A stretch of DNA of 64,000 nucleotides from Prochlorococcus sp. AG-363-K07 (GTDB lineage Bacteria; Cyanobacteriota; Cyanobacteriia; PCC-6307; Cyanobiaceae), in the NCBI GenBank assembly GCA_003280225.1, contig QCFO01000007.1, forward strand, positions 22,386 to 86,385, written 5' to 3'. The notes under the pieces are model-generated. The model saw nothing but the letters and a program-made list of their open reading frames with translations, was not told the DNA's origin and did not search any database. Positions 1 through 9,482 of this stretch are shown piece by piece (the stretch's first letter is position 1; every line of letters begins with the position of its first letter). The translations under genes and the position numbers were made by a program.

Positions 1-1009
1 CAACTCGCACTGCATATAGCTCTGATCGATGTCCTTCAACCCCTCCTCTAATAGCCTCTTTCACAAGATATTCAATTTGTTCATTGGTAATTTGGACATC
101 TGTCAGCCATTGCCTAGCCAGCAAAAGCTGTGTGGCCAGTGATTCAGTTGATTCAGCCCATAATTTCGAGAAAGTTTCACTGCATTGACCATGTTGCAAA
201 ACTGATTGGGTGATTTCTACACGTTGTTCATTAGTAATCAGCTGGTCAGCAGAAAGAACTATTGCAAATCGATCTAACAAGTGATCTCGAACTGCTCCTT
301 CTTCAGGGTTGTAAGTAGCTATAAGAAGTGGACGGCAAGGGTGGCTCAGGCTTAAACCTTCACGCTCTACACGATTCTCCCCTGCTCCTACTGCAGCAAG
401 CATCAAATTTACGATTCCATCATCTAACAAATTCAATTCATCTACGTAAAGCACACCTCTATGAGACTCAGCTAACAAACCTGGCTGAAAAACTGGAGTT
501 CCACTAGCCAAAGAGGCTGTCACATCAACTGCGCCAACCAATCGATCTTCCGTCACTCCTAGCGGCAATTGAATAAAGGGAGCCGGAATAACTCGAGTAG
601 GTACTTCAAAATCAATATTCCCCTCAGTCCCTTGTTGAGCCTGAACAAATATCTGAGTTGCTTCGTCCCACTCGTCTGGATTTTTGGGGTCGAGATTGAT
701 CCCTATTGGCCGATTGAAAGGAGACCCTAGTTGCTTTTCTCCTTCGCTGTCAGAATCTAAAGAAAGAACCTCTATAGGAGGTAACAGTGCATGCAAGCCC
801 CTAGCCAGGATTGATTTACCGGTGCCTCTTCCACCAGCAATGATCACCCCTCCAAGCCCAGGATCTACAGCTGCAAGCATCAATGCCAACTTAAGAGTTC
901 CATGTCCTGTAATCGCAGCCAAAGGAAAGGCGCGATCTGCCATCCCTTTGGCCATTAAATCTGAAGGCCTTGAGATGCTTTCCTTAGCGGTTGATCCGCT
1001 TGCAGCCAT
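1..1009 (-). CDS. chlD: Magnesium chelatase subunit D (partial, 3' end outside window)
   Basis: Reverse-strand translation from ATG at 1009 reads [80 protein letters not shown]...[63 protein letters not shown], typical of the AAA+ domain of Mg-chelatase D/I. It is missing from the ORF track because it runs off the edge. Confidence 0.93.
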   Translation of the reverse strand, partial: MAASGSTAKESISRPSDLMAKGMADRAFPLAAITGHGTLKLALMLAAVDPGLGGVIIAGGRGTGKSILARGLHALLPPIEVLSLDSDSEGEKQLGSPFNRPIGINLDPKNPDEWDEATQIFVQAQQGTEGNIDFEVPTRVIPAPFIQLPLGVTEDRLVGAVDVTASLASGTPVFQPGLLAESHRGVLYVDELNLLDDGIVNLMLAAVGAGENRVEREGLSLSHPCRPLLIATYNPEEGAVRDHLLDRFAIVLSADQLITNEQRVEITQSVLQHGQCSETFSKLWAESTESLATQLLLARQWLTDVQITNEQIEYLVKEAIRGGVEGHRSELYAVRV

Positions 1010-1065
1010 TGGATGCCCCCAACCAATCAAATCCTTACCAGTCTCGCTGATCGGCTCATATTCTC

Positions 1066-1638
1066 ATGACTTTCGAGGAACCAAATCTTCTTGCTGTTGG
1101 GCTAGGTGCCAACCTCCCAAGTCCAATTGGTCCACCAATCTCCACGCTTATTGCAGTAAGACCTATCCTGCAAAAAGTTATTCAAGATTGGCTATCTCAA
1201 GTAACTGGTGAAAAAACAGATAGAGACAAGCATTCCAATGATTTGGAATGGTGTTGGTCATCTTTGTATGAGACAACTCCAATAGGCGGACCCAGTCAGC
1301 AAAATCCTTATATCAATGCTGTTCTTGTTGTAAATGGTGAAAGGTTGGCATCTGTAATCCCATGTGAATCTGCAGCAAGAAATCTGTTAGAAAGATTTTT
1401 AAAAATCGAAAAAGATTTTGGCCGAGATCGCAAAACTACTGAGATCCGCTGGGGGCCAAGATCTCTAGATTTAGATTTACTAGGATGGGGAAGCCTACAA
1501 GTACATCAGAAAGATCTAATACTCCCGCACCCACGACTTCTAGCAAGAAGCTTTGTCATAGTGCCATTAGGAGAAGCTCTAACCCAAAAAGAATCACAAC
1601 CTCCGTTCATAAAAACCAAGCTGGACTGGCCTAAATGA
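1066..1638 (+). CDS. folK: 2-amino-4-hydroxy-6-hydroxymethyldihydropteridine pyrophosphokinase
   Basis: LGANLPSP...YETTPIGGPSQQNPYINAV...FGRDRKTTEIRWGPRSLDLDLLGW...LPHPRLLARSFVIVPLGE HPPK signature. Confidence 0.93.
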   Translation: MTFEEPNLLAVGLGANLPSPIGPPISTLIAVRPILQKVIQDWLSQVTGEKTDRDKHSNDLEWCWSSLYETTPIGGPSQQNPYINAVLVVNGERLASVIPCESAARNLLERFLKIEKDFGRDRKTTEIRWGPRSLDLDLLGWGSLQVHQKDLILPHPRLLARSFVIVPLGEALTQKESQPPFIKTKLDWPK

Positions 1639-1707
1639 GACTTTCCTGACGACCAAATAATCAGGTAATTGCTAAAAAAGACATGCTGGTATCCAAAGAA
1701 TTTGTAC

Positions 1708-2268
1708 ATGACACCATTATCTCCAACAGAACCTTCAGTCCTTATCGAAGAAAAGGCTTCATTACAAGCTAAAAAAATTAGGTTTGAGATCAATAAGATC
1801 AGATTGCCAATGGGCTTAGAAAAAGAATTTGGATCAATCAAACATCCAGGCGCTTCACTAGCAGTTCCACAAACTAATGATGGGAAATTTGTACTACTCC
1901 GACAATACAGATTCGCGATCTCCAGAAGAATCATTGAATTTCCTGCAGGCACATTAGAAGATGGAGAAAATCCTCTTAGCTCAATGAAAAGAGAGCTTGG
2001 AGAAGAAACAGGTTATGAAGCATATGAATGGGAATCACTTGGGCAAATGTGTCCTTGCCCAGGATATTCCGATGAAATCATTCATATGTATTTAGCTAGG
2101 AATCTTACGCATATAGCTGAACCACCTCCAGGAGATGATGACGAAGATATTGAAGTATTAATTATGAGCAAAAGCGAAATAAATAAATGCATCTCAAGCG
2201 GGAATGAACTCCTAGATGGGAAAAGCATTACTGCATGGTACAGAGCTTGTCAATTAATAGAAAATTAG
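1708..2268 (+). CDS. NUDIX hydrolase (ADP-ribose pyrophosphatase-like)
   Basis: Nudix box GTLEDGENPLSSMKRELGEETGYEA; start taken at the internal Met of the 1669 ORF. Confidence 0.88.
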   Translation: MTPLSPTEPSVLIEEKASLQAKKIRFEINKIRLPMGLEKEFGSIKHPGASLAVPQTNDGKFVLLRQYRFAISRRIIEFPAGTLEDGENPLSSMKRELGEETGYEAYEWESLGQMCPCPGYSDEIIHMYLARNLTHIAEPPPGDDDEDIEVLIMSKSEINKCISSGNELLDGKSITAWYRACQLIEN

Positions 2269-2331
2269 GAAAGTACTTATAGTCTCATATGGAAAATAGC
2301 TTTCTAATTAATTTTAATAATCAATCTAATC

Positions 2332-3528
2332 TTACTCAGTAAGAATTGTTTTAACCCTAGAGATAACGTAGTCCTGCTGTTCCTTAGTGATTTCAGGAAA
2401 TATTGGCAAGCTAAGCACTTCGCAGCAAAGTTTCTCAGTCTTTGGCAAGCTACCGACTTTATATCCTAAGTCAGCATATGCAGGTTGTAGATGAATAGGA
2501 ATAGGATAATAAATAATTGTAGTCACTCCTTCTGATTCAAGATCAAGCTTGAATCTATCCCGAGGATTTTCATTGTTTGGGAAGGAAAAGTATTTGTCTT
2601 TGAATGGCTTTTGATTCCTAGCGAAGTTTTCAATTTGGTCAGAAAAAGATTTGATTCTTATTACAAATTGATTCCAACAATGCGTTGCATTCTCTTCATC
2701 CAACTCGGCAGGCAAGATCAAACTTGGACAATCACCAAGCATCTCTTGATAGTATTTAGCAACTGCCTGACGTTGATCAATCCAACCCATTAGCTTTGGT
2801 AATTTCACATTTAATACCGCAGCTTGAATAGCATCCATACGACTGTTATAACCCAATTCAGTATGCAAATAGCGACTTGGCATTCCATGCATTGAAAGGT
2901 GACGCATCCGCATAGCAAGGGAAGCATCATTAGTAACTACTGCTCCACTATCTCCAGCCGCTCCAAGATTCTTAGTAGGGAAGAAGCTAAAACAACCAAT
3001 ATTGCCCCAACTACCAACTGAGCAGCCGTTCCACTTGGCACCAGCAGCCTGCGCGCAGTCTTCGATGACTTTTAATTTATACTTTCTTGCAATAGTTAAC
3101 AACTTCTCCATATTTACAGGTCTACCAAAAAGATGAACAGGCATTATTGCTTTTGTCGACGAATTTATAGCTTTTTCTAGCTCCGAAAGATCAAGTAAAT
3201 AATCATCATCACTTACATCAACAAAAACAGGTTTGGCTCCTACAGCACTAATTGCTTCGGCGGTTGCAAAAAAACTAAATGAGCAAGTAATTACCTCATC
3301 CCCAACCCCTATATCAAGAGCTCTTAAAGCCAGAATCAAGGCATCTGTCCCACTATTACAGCTGACTGCATTAGAGACCCCAAGGGTCCGAGCAAATGAT
3401 TCTTCAAAAGCCTCAACTTCTTCACCACCGATGAAGTGGCCACTTCTTAAAACCCTCGAGATAGCAATATCAAGTTCAGGCGCAAGATTGGCAAGCTGCT
3501 TGGAAAGACTAAAAGGTGGGACCTGCAT
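2332..3528 (-). CDS. DegT/DnrJ/EryC1/StrS family PLP-dependent aminotransferase
   Basis: AVSCNSGTDALILALRALDIGVGDEVIT...VIEDCAQAAGA...CFSFFPTKNLGAAGDSGAVVTND motifs. Confidence 0.93.
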   Translation of the reverse strand: MQVPPFSLSKQLANLAPELDIAISRVLRSGHFIGGEEVEAFEESFARTLGVSNAVSCNSGTDALILALRALDIGVGDEVITCSFSFFATAEAISAVGAKPVFVDVSDDDYLLDLSELEKAINSSTKAIMPVHLFGRPVNMEKLLTIARKYKLKVIEDCAQAAGAKWNGCSVGSWGNIGCFSFFPTKNLGAAGDSGAVVTNDASLAMRMRHLSMHGMPSRYLHTELGYNSRMDAIQAAVLNVKLPKLMGWIDQRQAVAKYYQEMLGDCPSLILPAELDEENATHCWNQFVIRIKSFSDQIENFARNQKPFKDKYFSFPNNENPRDRFKLDLESEGVTTIIYYPIPIHLQPAYADLGYKVGSLPKTEKLCCEVLSLPIFPEITKEQQDYVISRVKTILTE

Positions 3529-3577
3529 AAAATAACCTTACGACCTGGGAAAAAACGATTGGTAATTAGTGAGGGAA

Positions 3578-4198
3578 TCATCCAAACCAATAAGGCTCCT
3601 GTCCAGGGTGCCACTTGATATTGCACCCAATAGAAGGTTGTTGATCTGAAGAAACTTCTTTGCCTTCTAAAACAGCATCCAAAGCGGAGCGCAAATCAGA
3701 TCCATTTACGGGCAGTCTATTTCCTGGTCTACTGCTGTCTAACTGACCTCTATAGCGCAACCTTTGTTGATTATCTTGTTGCATTGAGAATAAAAAGAAA
3801 TCGGGGGTACACGCAGCCTTGAGATCTTTAGCAAGAGCTTGTTCTTCATCTATGAGATAGGGAAACCTCCATCCACGTTTTTCTACCTGAAGGGCTAATT
3901 GCTGAGGCGCATCTTGAGGATGAGTAATCAAGCTATTACTTGATACAGCAAGTATTTGCACCTTATCTCCATAGTCATGATCTAACATTGAGATCTGAGG
4001 CTCAATATGCTTTACAAATGGACAATGAGCACATATCACCATCAAGAGGATAGGTTTCTTATTAAGCATTTTATTGCTGATTGTGCCTGGGCCCCCTGAT
4101 TGGTCTTGATCTAACAAAGTCGAATTTTGAACAACTTTCAAATCAAAGGAGGGGAGCCTTGTCCCCAAAGGAAGCATTGTGGAAAATGTACGAACCAT
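3578..4198 (-). CDS. Thioredoxin-fold / AhpC-TSA-like redoxin family protein
   Basis: ICAHCPFVKHIEPQISML CxxC motif followed by a peroxiredoxin-like domain. Confidence 0.8.
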   Translation of the reverse strand: MVRTFSTMLPLGTRLPSFDLKVVQNSTLLDQDQSGGPGTISNKMLNKKPILLMVICAHCPFVKHIEPQISMLDHDYGDKVQILAVSSNSLITHPQDAPQQLALQVEKRGWRFPYLIDEEQALAKDLKAACTPDFFLFSMQQDNQQRLRYRGQLDSSRPGNRLPVNGSDLRSALDAVLEGKEVSSDQQPSIGCNIKWHPGQEPYWFG

Positions 4199-4308
4199 AT
4201 GATCGGATAAAAAGGGCTGTAATGGATTAGTAGCGATATAAGGGCATTCTTTACAAGCAGTGCCCTATATAGGAGAGAATCACACTAATTCAACAAAAAT
4301 TCTTTCAG

Positions 4309-5091
4309 ATGCTTCTCGATCTAAGCGGCAAAAAGATTCTTGTAACAGGCATTGCAAATAATCGCTCTATTGCTTGGGGCATTGCTCAACAACTAAGCGC
4401 AGCCGGTGCCGATCTTGGAATCACCTACCTACCTGATGAAAAAGGCAGGTTTGAGGCAAAAGTAAAAGAACTGACCGCTCCCCTCAACCCCAGTCTTTTC
4501 CTGCCACTAAATGTTCAAAATCAAGCGCAGATCGAAGAAGTGTTTAATGCAATCCAATCAAATTGGGGACAATTAGATGGATTAGTGCATTGTCTGGCAT
4601 TCGCTGGTAAAGAAGAACTCATTGGTGATTACAGCAACACAACTGCAGAGGGGTTTTCACGAGCTTTAGAGATAAGCGCATATTCTTTAGCACCTCTTTG
4701 CAAACATGCAAAACCTCTATTCTCCGAAGGAGCAGGTGTAGTCACTCTTACCTATTTGGGAGCGGAAAGAGCAATCCCAAATTACAACGTAATGGGTGTA
4801 GCAAAGGCAGCATTAGAGGCTTCAGTTCGCTATCTTTCCGCTGAGCTAGGCGCTGATAAACAAGTCAGAGTCAATGCAATTAGCGCAGGTCCTATAAGAA
4901 CTTTGGCTAGCTCTGCTATAGGGGGAATTCTAGAAATGATTCATAATGTTGAGGAGAAAGCTCCTTTGCGCAGAACTGTTACTCAAAAAGAAGTGGGAAA
5001 TACAGCGGCCTTCCTTCTAAGTGACTTAGCAAGTGGTATTTCAGGTCAAACTCTTTACGTTGATGCTGGCTATTGCATTAATGGGATGTAA
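4309..5091 (+). CDS. fabI: Enoyl-[acyl-carrier-protein] reductase (NADH)
   Basis: KKILVTGIANNRSIAWGIAQQL...YNVMGVAKAALEASVRYLSAELG...VNAISAGPIRTLASSAIGG. Confidence 0.96.
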   Translation: MLLDLSGKKILVTGIANNRSIAWGIAQQLSAAGADLGITYLPDEKGRFEAKVKELTAPLNPSLFLPLNVQNQAQIEEVFNAIQSNWGQLDGLVHCLAFAGKEELIGDYSNTTAEGFSRALEISAYSLAPLCKHAKPLFSEGAGVVTLTYLGAERAIPNYNVMGVAKAALEASVRYLSAELGADKQVRVNAISAGPIRTLASSAIGGILEMIHNVEEKAPLRRTVTQKEVGNTAAFLLSDLASGISGQTLYVDAGYCINGM

Positions 5092-5132
5092 TTACATTAA
5101 TGCAATATGCGCTCAACTTATAGGCAAGAGAA

Positions 5133-5750
5133 ATGAAATCATCACGTCAGGGGAATGTTCATCGCACCACTAAGGAGACAGACGTGTTGTTGCGTCTCAA
5201 TCTTGATGGCAGTGGCAATTGCAAAGTTTCTACAGGTATTCCATTCCTAGACCACATGCTTCAACAAATAGCTAGCCATGGATTGTTTGATCTTGAAGCA
5301 AAAGCCAAAGGAGATATTCACATAGACGATCATCACACCAATGAGGATGTTGGTATTGCCTTTGGCCAAGCTTTGGCAACAGCCTTAGGGGATCGAAAAG
5401 GAATTACTAGATTCGGTCATTTTGTTGCGCCTCTAGATGAAGCCTTAGTACATGTAGTTCTTGATTGTTCAGGAAGGCCCCACCTTAGTTATCAGCTCGA
5501 AATTCCAGCCCAAAAAATTGGAAGCTATGACACTGAACTAGTTAAAGAATTCTTTGTCGCCGTTGTAAACAACAGCGGACTAACTATGCATATCAAGCAA
5601 TTAAGTGGAACCAACTCACATCACATAGTCGAAGCATGTTTCAAAGCATTCTCCAGAGCACTAAGAATGGCCACTGAATTTGATCCGAGAAGATCAGATG
5701 CAATTCCAAGTAGCAAAGGGGTACTAGAGCAAGCTGGGCAAAATAATTAA
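5133..5750 (+). CDS. hisB: Imidazoleglycerol-phosphate dehydratase
   Basis: [47 protein letters not shown] ... [15 protein letters not shown]. Confidence 0.97.
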   Translation: MKSSRQGNVHRTTKETDVLLRLNLDGSGNCKVSTGIPFLDHMLQQIASHGLFDLEAKAKGDIHIDDHHTNEDVGIAFGQALATALGDRKGITRFGHFVAPLDEALVHVVLDCSGRPHLSYQLEIPAQKIGSYDTELVKEFFVAVVNNSGLTMHIKQLSGTNSHHIVEACFKAFSRALRMATEFDPRRSDAIPSSKGVLEQAGQNN

Positions 5751-5827
5751 AGATCTTTTCTTCAAAGCATTACTCACGGCCAAATTCGATTTACGCGAAT
5801 ATGAACTAATAGCTAAAGCATCAATTC

Positions 5828-7318
5828 GTGGAAGAACCTTTCTTGAATCATTCATCCAAAAGAGCTTCTGGTCAATTTGATAGGGAAGACTGGGCTAGCG
5901 CTTACGGCAATGTAGAAGCTGAATTAACAAATATCTCTTTAAAAGCAAGTCGCGGGAAAATCCCTACTGAAATGAATGGCTTTTTTTATAAAAACGGTCC
6001 AGGCCGTCTAGAAAGAAATGGCCATTGGGTCCATCACCCATTCGATGGAGATGGAATGATCTCTGCTGTTCAATTCAGCAATGGAGAAGTTAATCTAACC
6101 AATCGATTCGTTAGAACTAAAGCCTGGCAGGAAGAAGAAGTATTAGGGAAATTTCTTTATAGAGGAGTTTTTGGAACCCAAAAAGAAGGCGGAATAATGA
6201 AAAATGCCTTTGATGTCCGGCTGAAGAACATTGCCAATACAAATGTGGTCAAGCTTGGAAATGACTTATTAGCTCTTTGGGAGGCAGCAGAACCTCATGC
6301 ATTAGATCCAATTACTTTGGAGACAAAGGGAATTTCTAACCTTGAAGGAACACTTAAAAAAGGTGAAGCATTTAGTGCTCACCCAAGATTTGATCCAGGA
6401 CATTACGGACAAAAGAGGATGGTTTCCTTTGGAGTTAAAACGGGACCAAAAAGCACCATTAGACTCATGGAGTTTGAAGTCGATGGAACAAATTCCGGGA
6501 AACTAATTAGTGACAGACAAGATACTTTTAATGGGTTCGCCTTTCTTCATGACTTCGCCATAACACCGAACTGGGCAATCTTTTTGCAAAATGCAATTGC
6601 TTTTAATCCAATACCATTCCTTTTAGGCCAAAAAGGTGCAGGCCAATGCTTATCATCACAAAAAAATGGGCGCGCAAAATTTTGGTTAATTCCACGCAAT
6701 TCAGGGACCTTCGCTGGTGAATCCCCGAGAGAATTAGATGCTCCTGATGGATTTGTTTTCCATCATCTAAATGCATGGGAAGAAGGTGAGGAAATAATTA
6801 TAGACAGTATTTACTATCGTGATTTTCCTTCCATCGAACCAGAAGAAAACTTTCGAGAAATTAATTTTGATTCAATACCAGAGGGGATCCTCAAAAGATG
6901 TCAAATAAATAGTAAAAATAATAAAGTCAAGACAACACAGCTAAGTCCACAATGCTGCGAATTTGCAATGGTTAATCCACGCTTCGTAGGACTTAAAGGA
7001 AGCTATAGCTGGATGGCATCGGCAGCTAAAAAGTGTGGGAATGGTCCGCTCCAATCTATTAAAAAAATAGATCTCAAAAGTAATGAAGAATTATTTTGGA
7101 GTTGTGCCCCCAGAGGGTTTGTAAGTGAGCCACTCATGGTACCCAAACCAAACTCAAACTTAGAAGATGATGGTTGGGTTCTTGTATTAGTGTGGAATGG
7201 CTGTCGTCGTGGAACAGACCTAGTAATATTAAATGCAAGTAATCTTCACGAGGAAGCAGTAATAGAACTCCCCCTCTCAATCCCACATGGACTCCATGGA
7301 ACGTGGGTTGCTGAATAA
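5828..7318 (+). CDS. Carotenoid oxygenase family protein (RPE65/apocarotenoid oxygenase-like)
   Basis: GFFYKNGPGRLERNGHWVHHPFDGDGMISAVQF, FAFLHDFAITPNWAIF, FVFHHLNAWE, IPHGLHGTW; the family's iron-ligand His motifs are present. Confidence 0.92.
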   Translation: MEEPFLNHSSKRASGQFDREDWASAYGNVEAELTNISLKASRGKIPTEMNGFFYKNGPGRLERNGHWVHHPFDGDGMISAVQFSNGEVNLTNRFVRTKAWQEEEVLGKFLYRGVFGTQKEGGIMKNAFDVRLKNIANTNVVKLGNDLLALWEAAEPHALDPITLETKGISNLEGTLKKGEAFSAHPRFDPGHYGQKRMVSFGVKTGPKSTIRLMEFEVDGTNSGKLISDRQDTFNGFAFLHDFAITPNWAIFLQNAIAFNPIPFLLGQKGAGQCLSSQKNGRAKFWLIPRNSGTFAGESPRELDAPDGFVFHHLNAWEEGEEIIIDSIYYRDFPSIEPEENFREINFDSIPEGILKRCQINSKNNKVKTTQLSPQCCEFAMVNPRFVGLKGSYSWMASAAKKCGNGPLQSIKKIDLKSNEELFWSCAPRGFVSEPLMVPKPNSNLEDDGWVLVLVWNGCRRGTDLVILNASNLHEEAVIELPLSIPHGLHGTWVAE

Positions 7319-7378
7319 CAAATATCTAAGTAAACTAACAAGCTTACTATGCATATTTCACAAGAATAGATATCACAT

Positions 7379-7972
7379 TTACAGGATATTTGCCAATCTT
7401 TCTTCTAGCATGCTAAAAGCTTTCCCTCTATGACTAAGTGCTTGCTTCTCACTGAGTTTCATTTCAGCGAAAGTGAGTCCGCAGTTATTTACTTCAAAAA
7501 TAGGATCATAACCAAAACCCTTACTTCCTCTTGGTTCTTTAGTAATCAGTCCTTCGCATTTTGCTTGGACCTCAACTAGAATTTTATTATCAGGAGCAGC
7601 TAAACAAAGGGCTGAACTAAAATAAGCCGACCTATCATTAAAAGGTTTTAATTCTTGAAGTAACCTTTTAATCCGGTCCTCATCAGTTTCTGCATATCTT
7701 GCTGAATGGATGCCAGGGGCTCCACCAAGAGCATTCACGCATAATCCGGAATCATCAGCAAGAGTCCACTCTCTCGTTATGTTGGCTACTGAAAAAGCTT
7801 TTAAACGAGCATTATCAACAAAGGTATCTCCTGTCTCATCAATTTGAATATCTTCTGGTTTAGGTTTCACTAAGAATGGAAATTCTGAGAGCAGGTAAGA
7901 GAATTCTTTCACTTTCCCTAAGTTTCCTGATGCAACGACTAAAGTAGTCTTTTGTAAATATCTTTTGCTCAT
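7379..7972 (-). CDS. rdgB: Non-canonical purine NTP pyrophosphatase (RdgB/HAM1)
   Basis: VASGNLGKVKEF...LADDSGLCVNALGGAPGIHSARYA...GSKGFGYDPIFE...LSHRGKAF. Confidence 0.95.
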   Translation of the reverse strand: MSKRYLQKTTLVVASGNLGKVKEFSYLLSEFPFLVKPKPEDIQIDETGDTFVDNARLKAFSVANITREWTLADDSGLCVNALGGAPGIHSARYAETDEDRIKRLLQELKPFNDRSAYFSSALCLAAPDNKILVEVQAKCEGLITKEPRGSKGFGYDPIFEVNNCGLTFAEMKLSEKQALSHRGKAFSMLEERLANIL

Positions 7973-9429
7973 ACTTTTTGCGCAAGTTCTTTAGCCCAAT
8001 TGAGAGCTAAATCAACTTCTTTTTTAGTAGGTGCTTCGCAATAAATTCTTAATAATGGTTCTGTTCCAGAAAAACGAAACATCAACCAATGTAATCTATC
8101 AATACGCAACTTTATCCCATCAATAGAAACTACTTCTTTTACTCTCTGACCTGCAACAAAGGATGGAGGCTTTGAATTCAGAAAAGCTTCTAATCGTCTT
8201 CTAGCATCCAAATCTTTTAATCGAATATCAACCCTGTCATAGTAACTATCCCCATAGATCTTCTTTAAATCATCTAATCTTTCTCCCAACAAAACACCGC
8301 CTTGAGTAATAGCTTCCAATAAAAGCAAAGAGGTAAACAAAGCATCTCTCTCAGGCAAATGCCCACCAAAACCAATTCCGCCGGATTCTTCACCTCCAAT
8401 TAAAACATTCTTTGAGAGCATCTCCGCTGCAATAAACTTAAAGCCAACCTTCAACTCTAGGACTTCAAGACCTAAAGCTTTAGATACAATACTCATCAAG
8501 TCAGAACCACTTACTGTTTTAATTACACATCCAGGGGTCTTATTTACACTCGCAAGATGATCTATAAGCAACGGCATTAACAATTGAGTACTACAAAACC
8601 TACCTTTTTCATCGATAGCTGCTATTCGATCTCCATCTCCATCAAATATCAAACCCATTGCAGGCTGTCCATTAGCGGAACACTGACTTACTTCCTTAAT
8701 TAGTTCTGCAACATATGGTTCTAAAGGTTCAGGTGGAGTACCCCCAAATAAAGGATCTCGATTACTTCTAATCTCCTTAAAAAGATTTGTATTTGTACAA
8801 TCAAAAATCTCACCAATACATCCCGCTGCCGAACCATGCATTGGATCAATAATTACTTTTACGCCCATTGATTCAAGTCCAGAACGAAGAGCGGAAATAT
8901 CAAATTTCTTCCGCAAATCATCTAGATGCTCCTTTCTTCCATCAAACTTTTGAGACACACCCTCTATTGGAACCCCTATTCCACCTGCAGCAAGTCTCTT
9001 CTCAACTGCCTCGGTGAAATCACCCTCAACTGAGCCTCCCCAAGGAGCCTTAATCTTTATTCCTAACCACTCAGGCGGGTTATGACTCGCAGTCACAACC
9101 AAAGCCCCCAAAGCCTGATGCTTTCTGACTGCCCAACTACAAGCAGGGGTTGGCAATGCACTTGTTGTCACAAGCGGCTCTAACTCGCAACCTCTTACAG
9201 CAGAAGCTATTACTTCAGCAAACTCAGGCGCGAGAAATCTTCTGTCATAACCAATAATGACCTGACGACTTTTTAAATCTAAAGGCGCACGATATTCCAG
9301 TTCCCTTACAGCGGCAGAAGCAACCAATAAAACCCTTTCAAGAGTTACATCAACTCCTATTACCCCCCTCCATCCATCTGTACCAAAATGGAGAGGAGCA
9401 GGACTTAACCGCAGCGGACTTTTCACCAT
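7969..9429 (-). CDS. Phosphoglucomutase/phosphomannomutase family protein
   Basis: FGTDGWRGVIG...VTASHNPPEWLGIK...IFDGDGDRIAAID...GGEESGGIGF...RFSGTEPLLRIYCE. Confidence 0.93.
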   Translation of the reverse strand: MVKSPLRLSPAPLHFGTDGWRGVIGVDVTLERVLLVASAAVRELEYRAPLDLKSRQVIIGYDRRFLAPEFAEVIASAVRGCELEPLVTTSALPTPACSWAVRKHQALGALVVTASHNPPEWLGIKIKAPWGGSVEGDFTEAVEKRLAAGGIGVPIEGVSQKFDGRKEHLDDLRKKFDISALRSGLESMGVKVIIDPMHGSAAGCIGEIFDCTNTNLFKEIRSNRDPLFGGTPPEPLEPYVAELIKEVSQCSANGQPAMGLIFDGDGDRIAAIDEKGRFCSTQLLMPLLIDHLASVNKTPGCVIKTVSGSDLMSIVSKALGLEVLELKVGFKFIAAEMLSKNVLIGGEESGGIGFGGHLPERDALFTSLLLLEAITQGGVLLGERLDDLKKIYGDSYYDRVDIRLKDLDARRRLEAFLNSKPPSFVAGQRVKEVVSIDGIKLRIDRLHWLMFRFSGTEPLLRIYCEAPTKKEVDLALNWAKELAQKV

Positions 9430-9482
9430 GACTAAGGGTTAGACCAGCTTGATCTAAAAGGCAAGCAACGTAACGCCAGGCT

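Noticed and set aside
684-1211. Plus-strand ORF of 175 aa
   Set aside because: Antisense to chlD (clear AAA+ protein on the minus strand) and overlapping folK; not protein-like.
1506-1952. Minus-strand ORF of 148 aa
   Set aside because: Antisense to folK and the NUDIX gene, both with clear family motifs.
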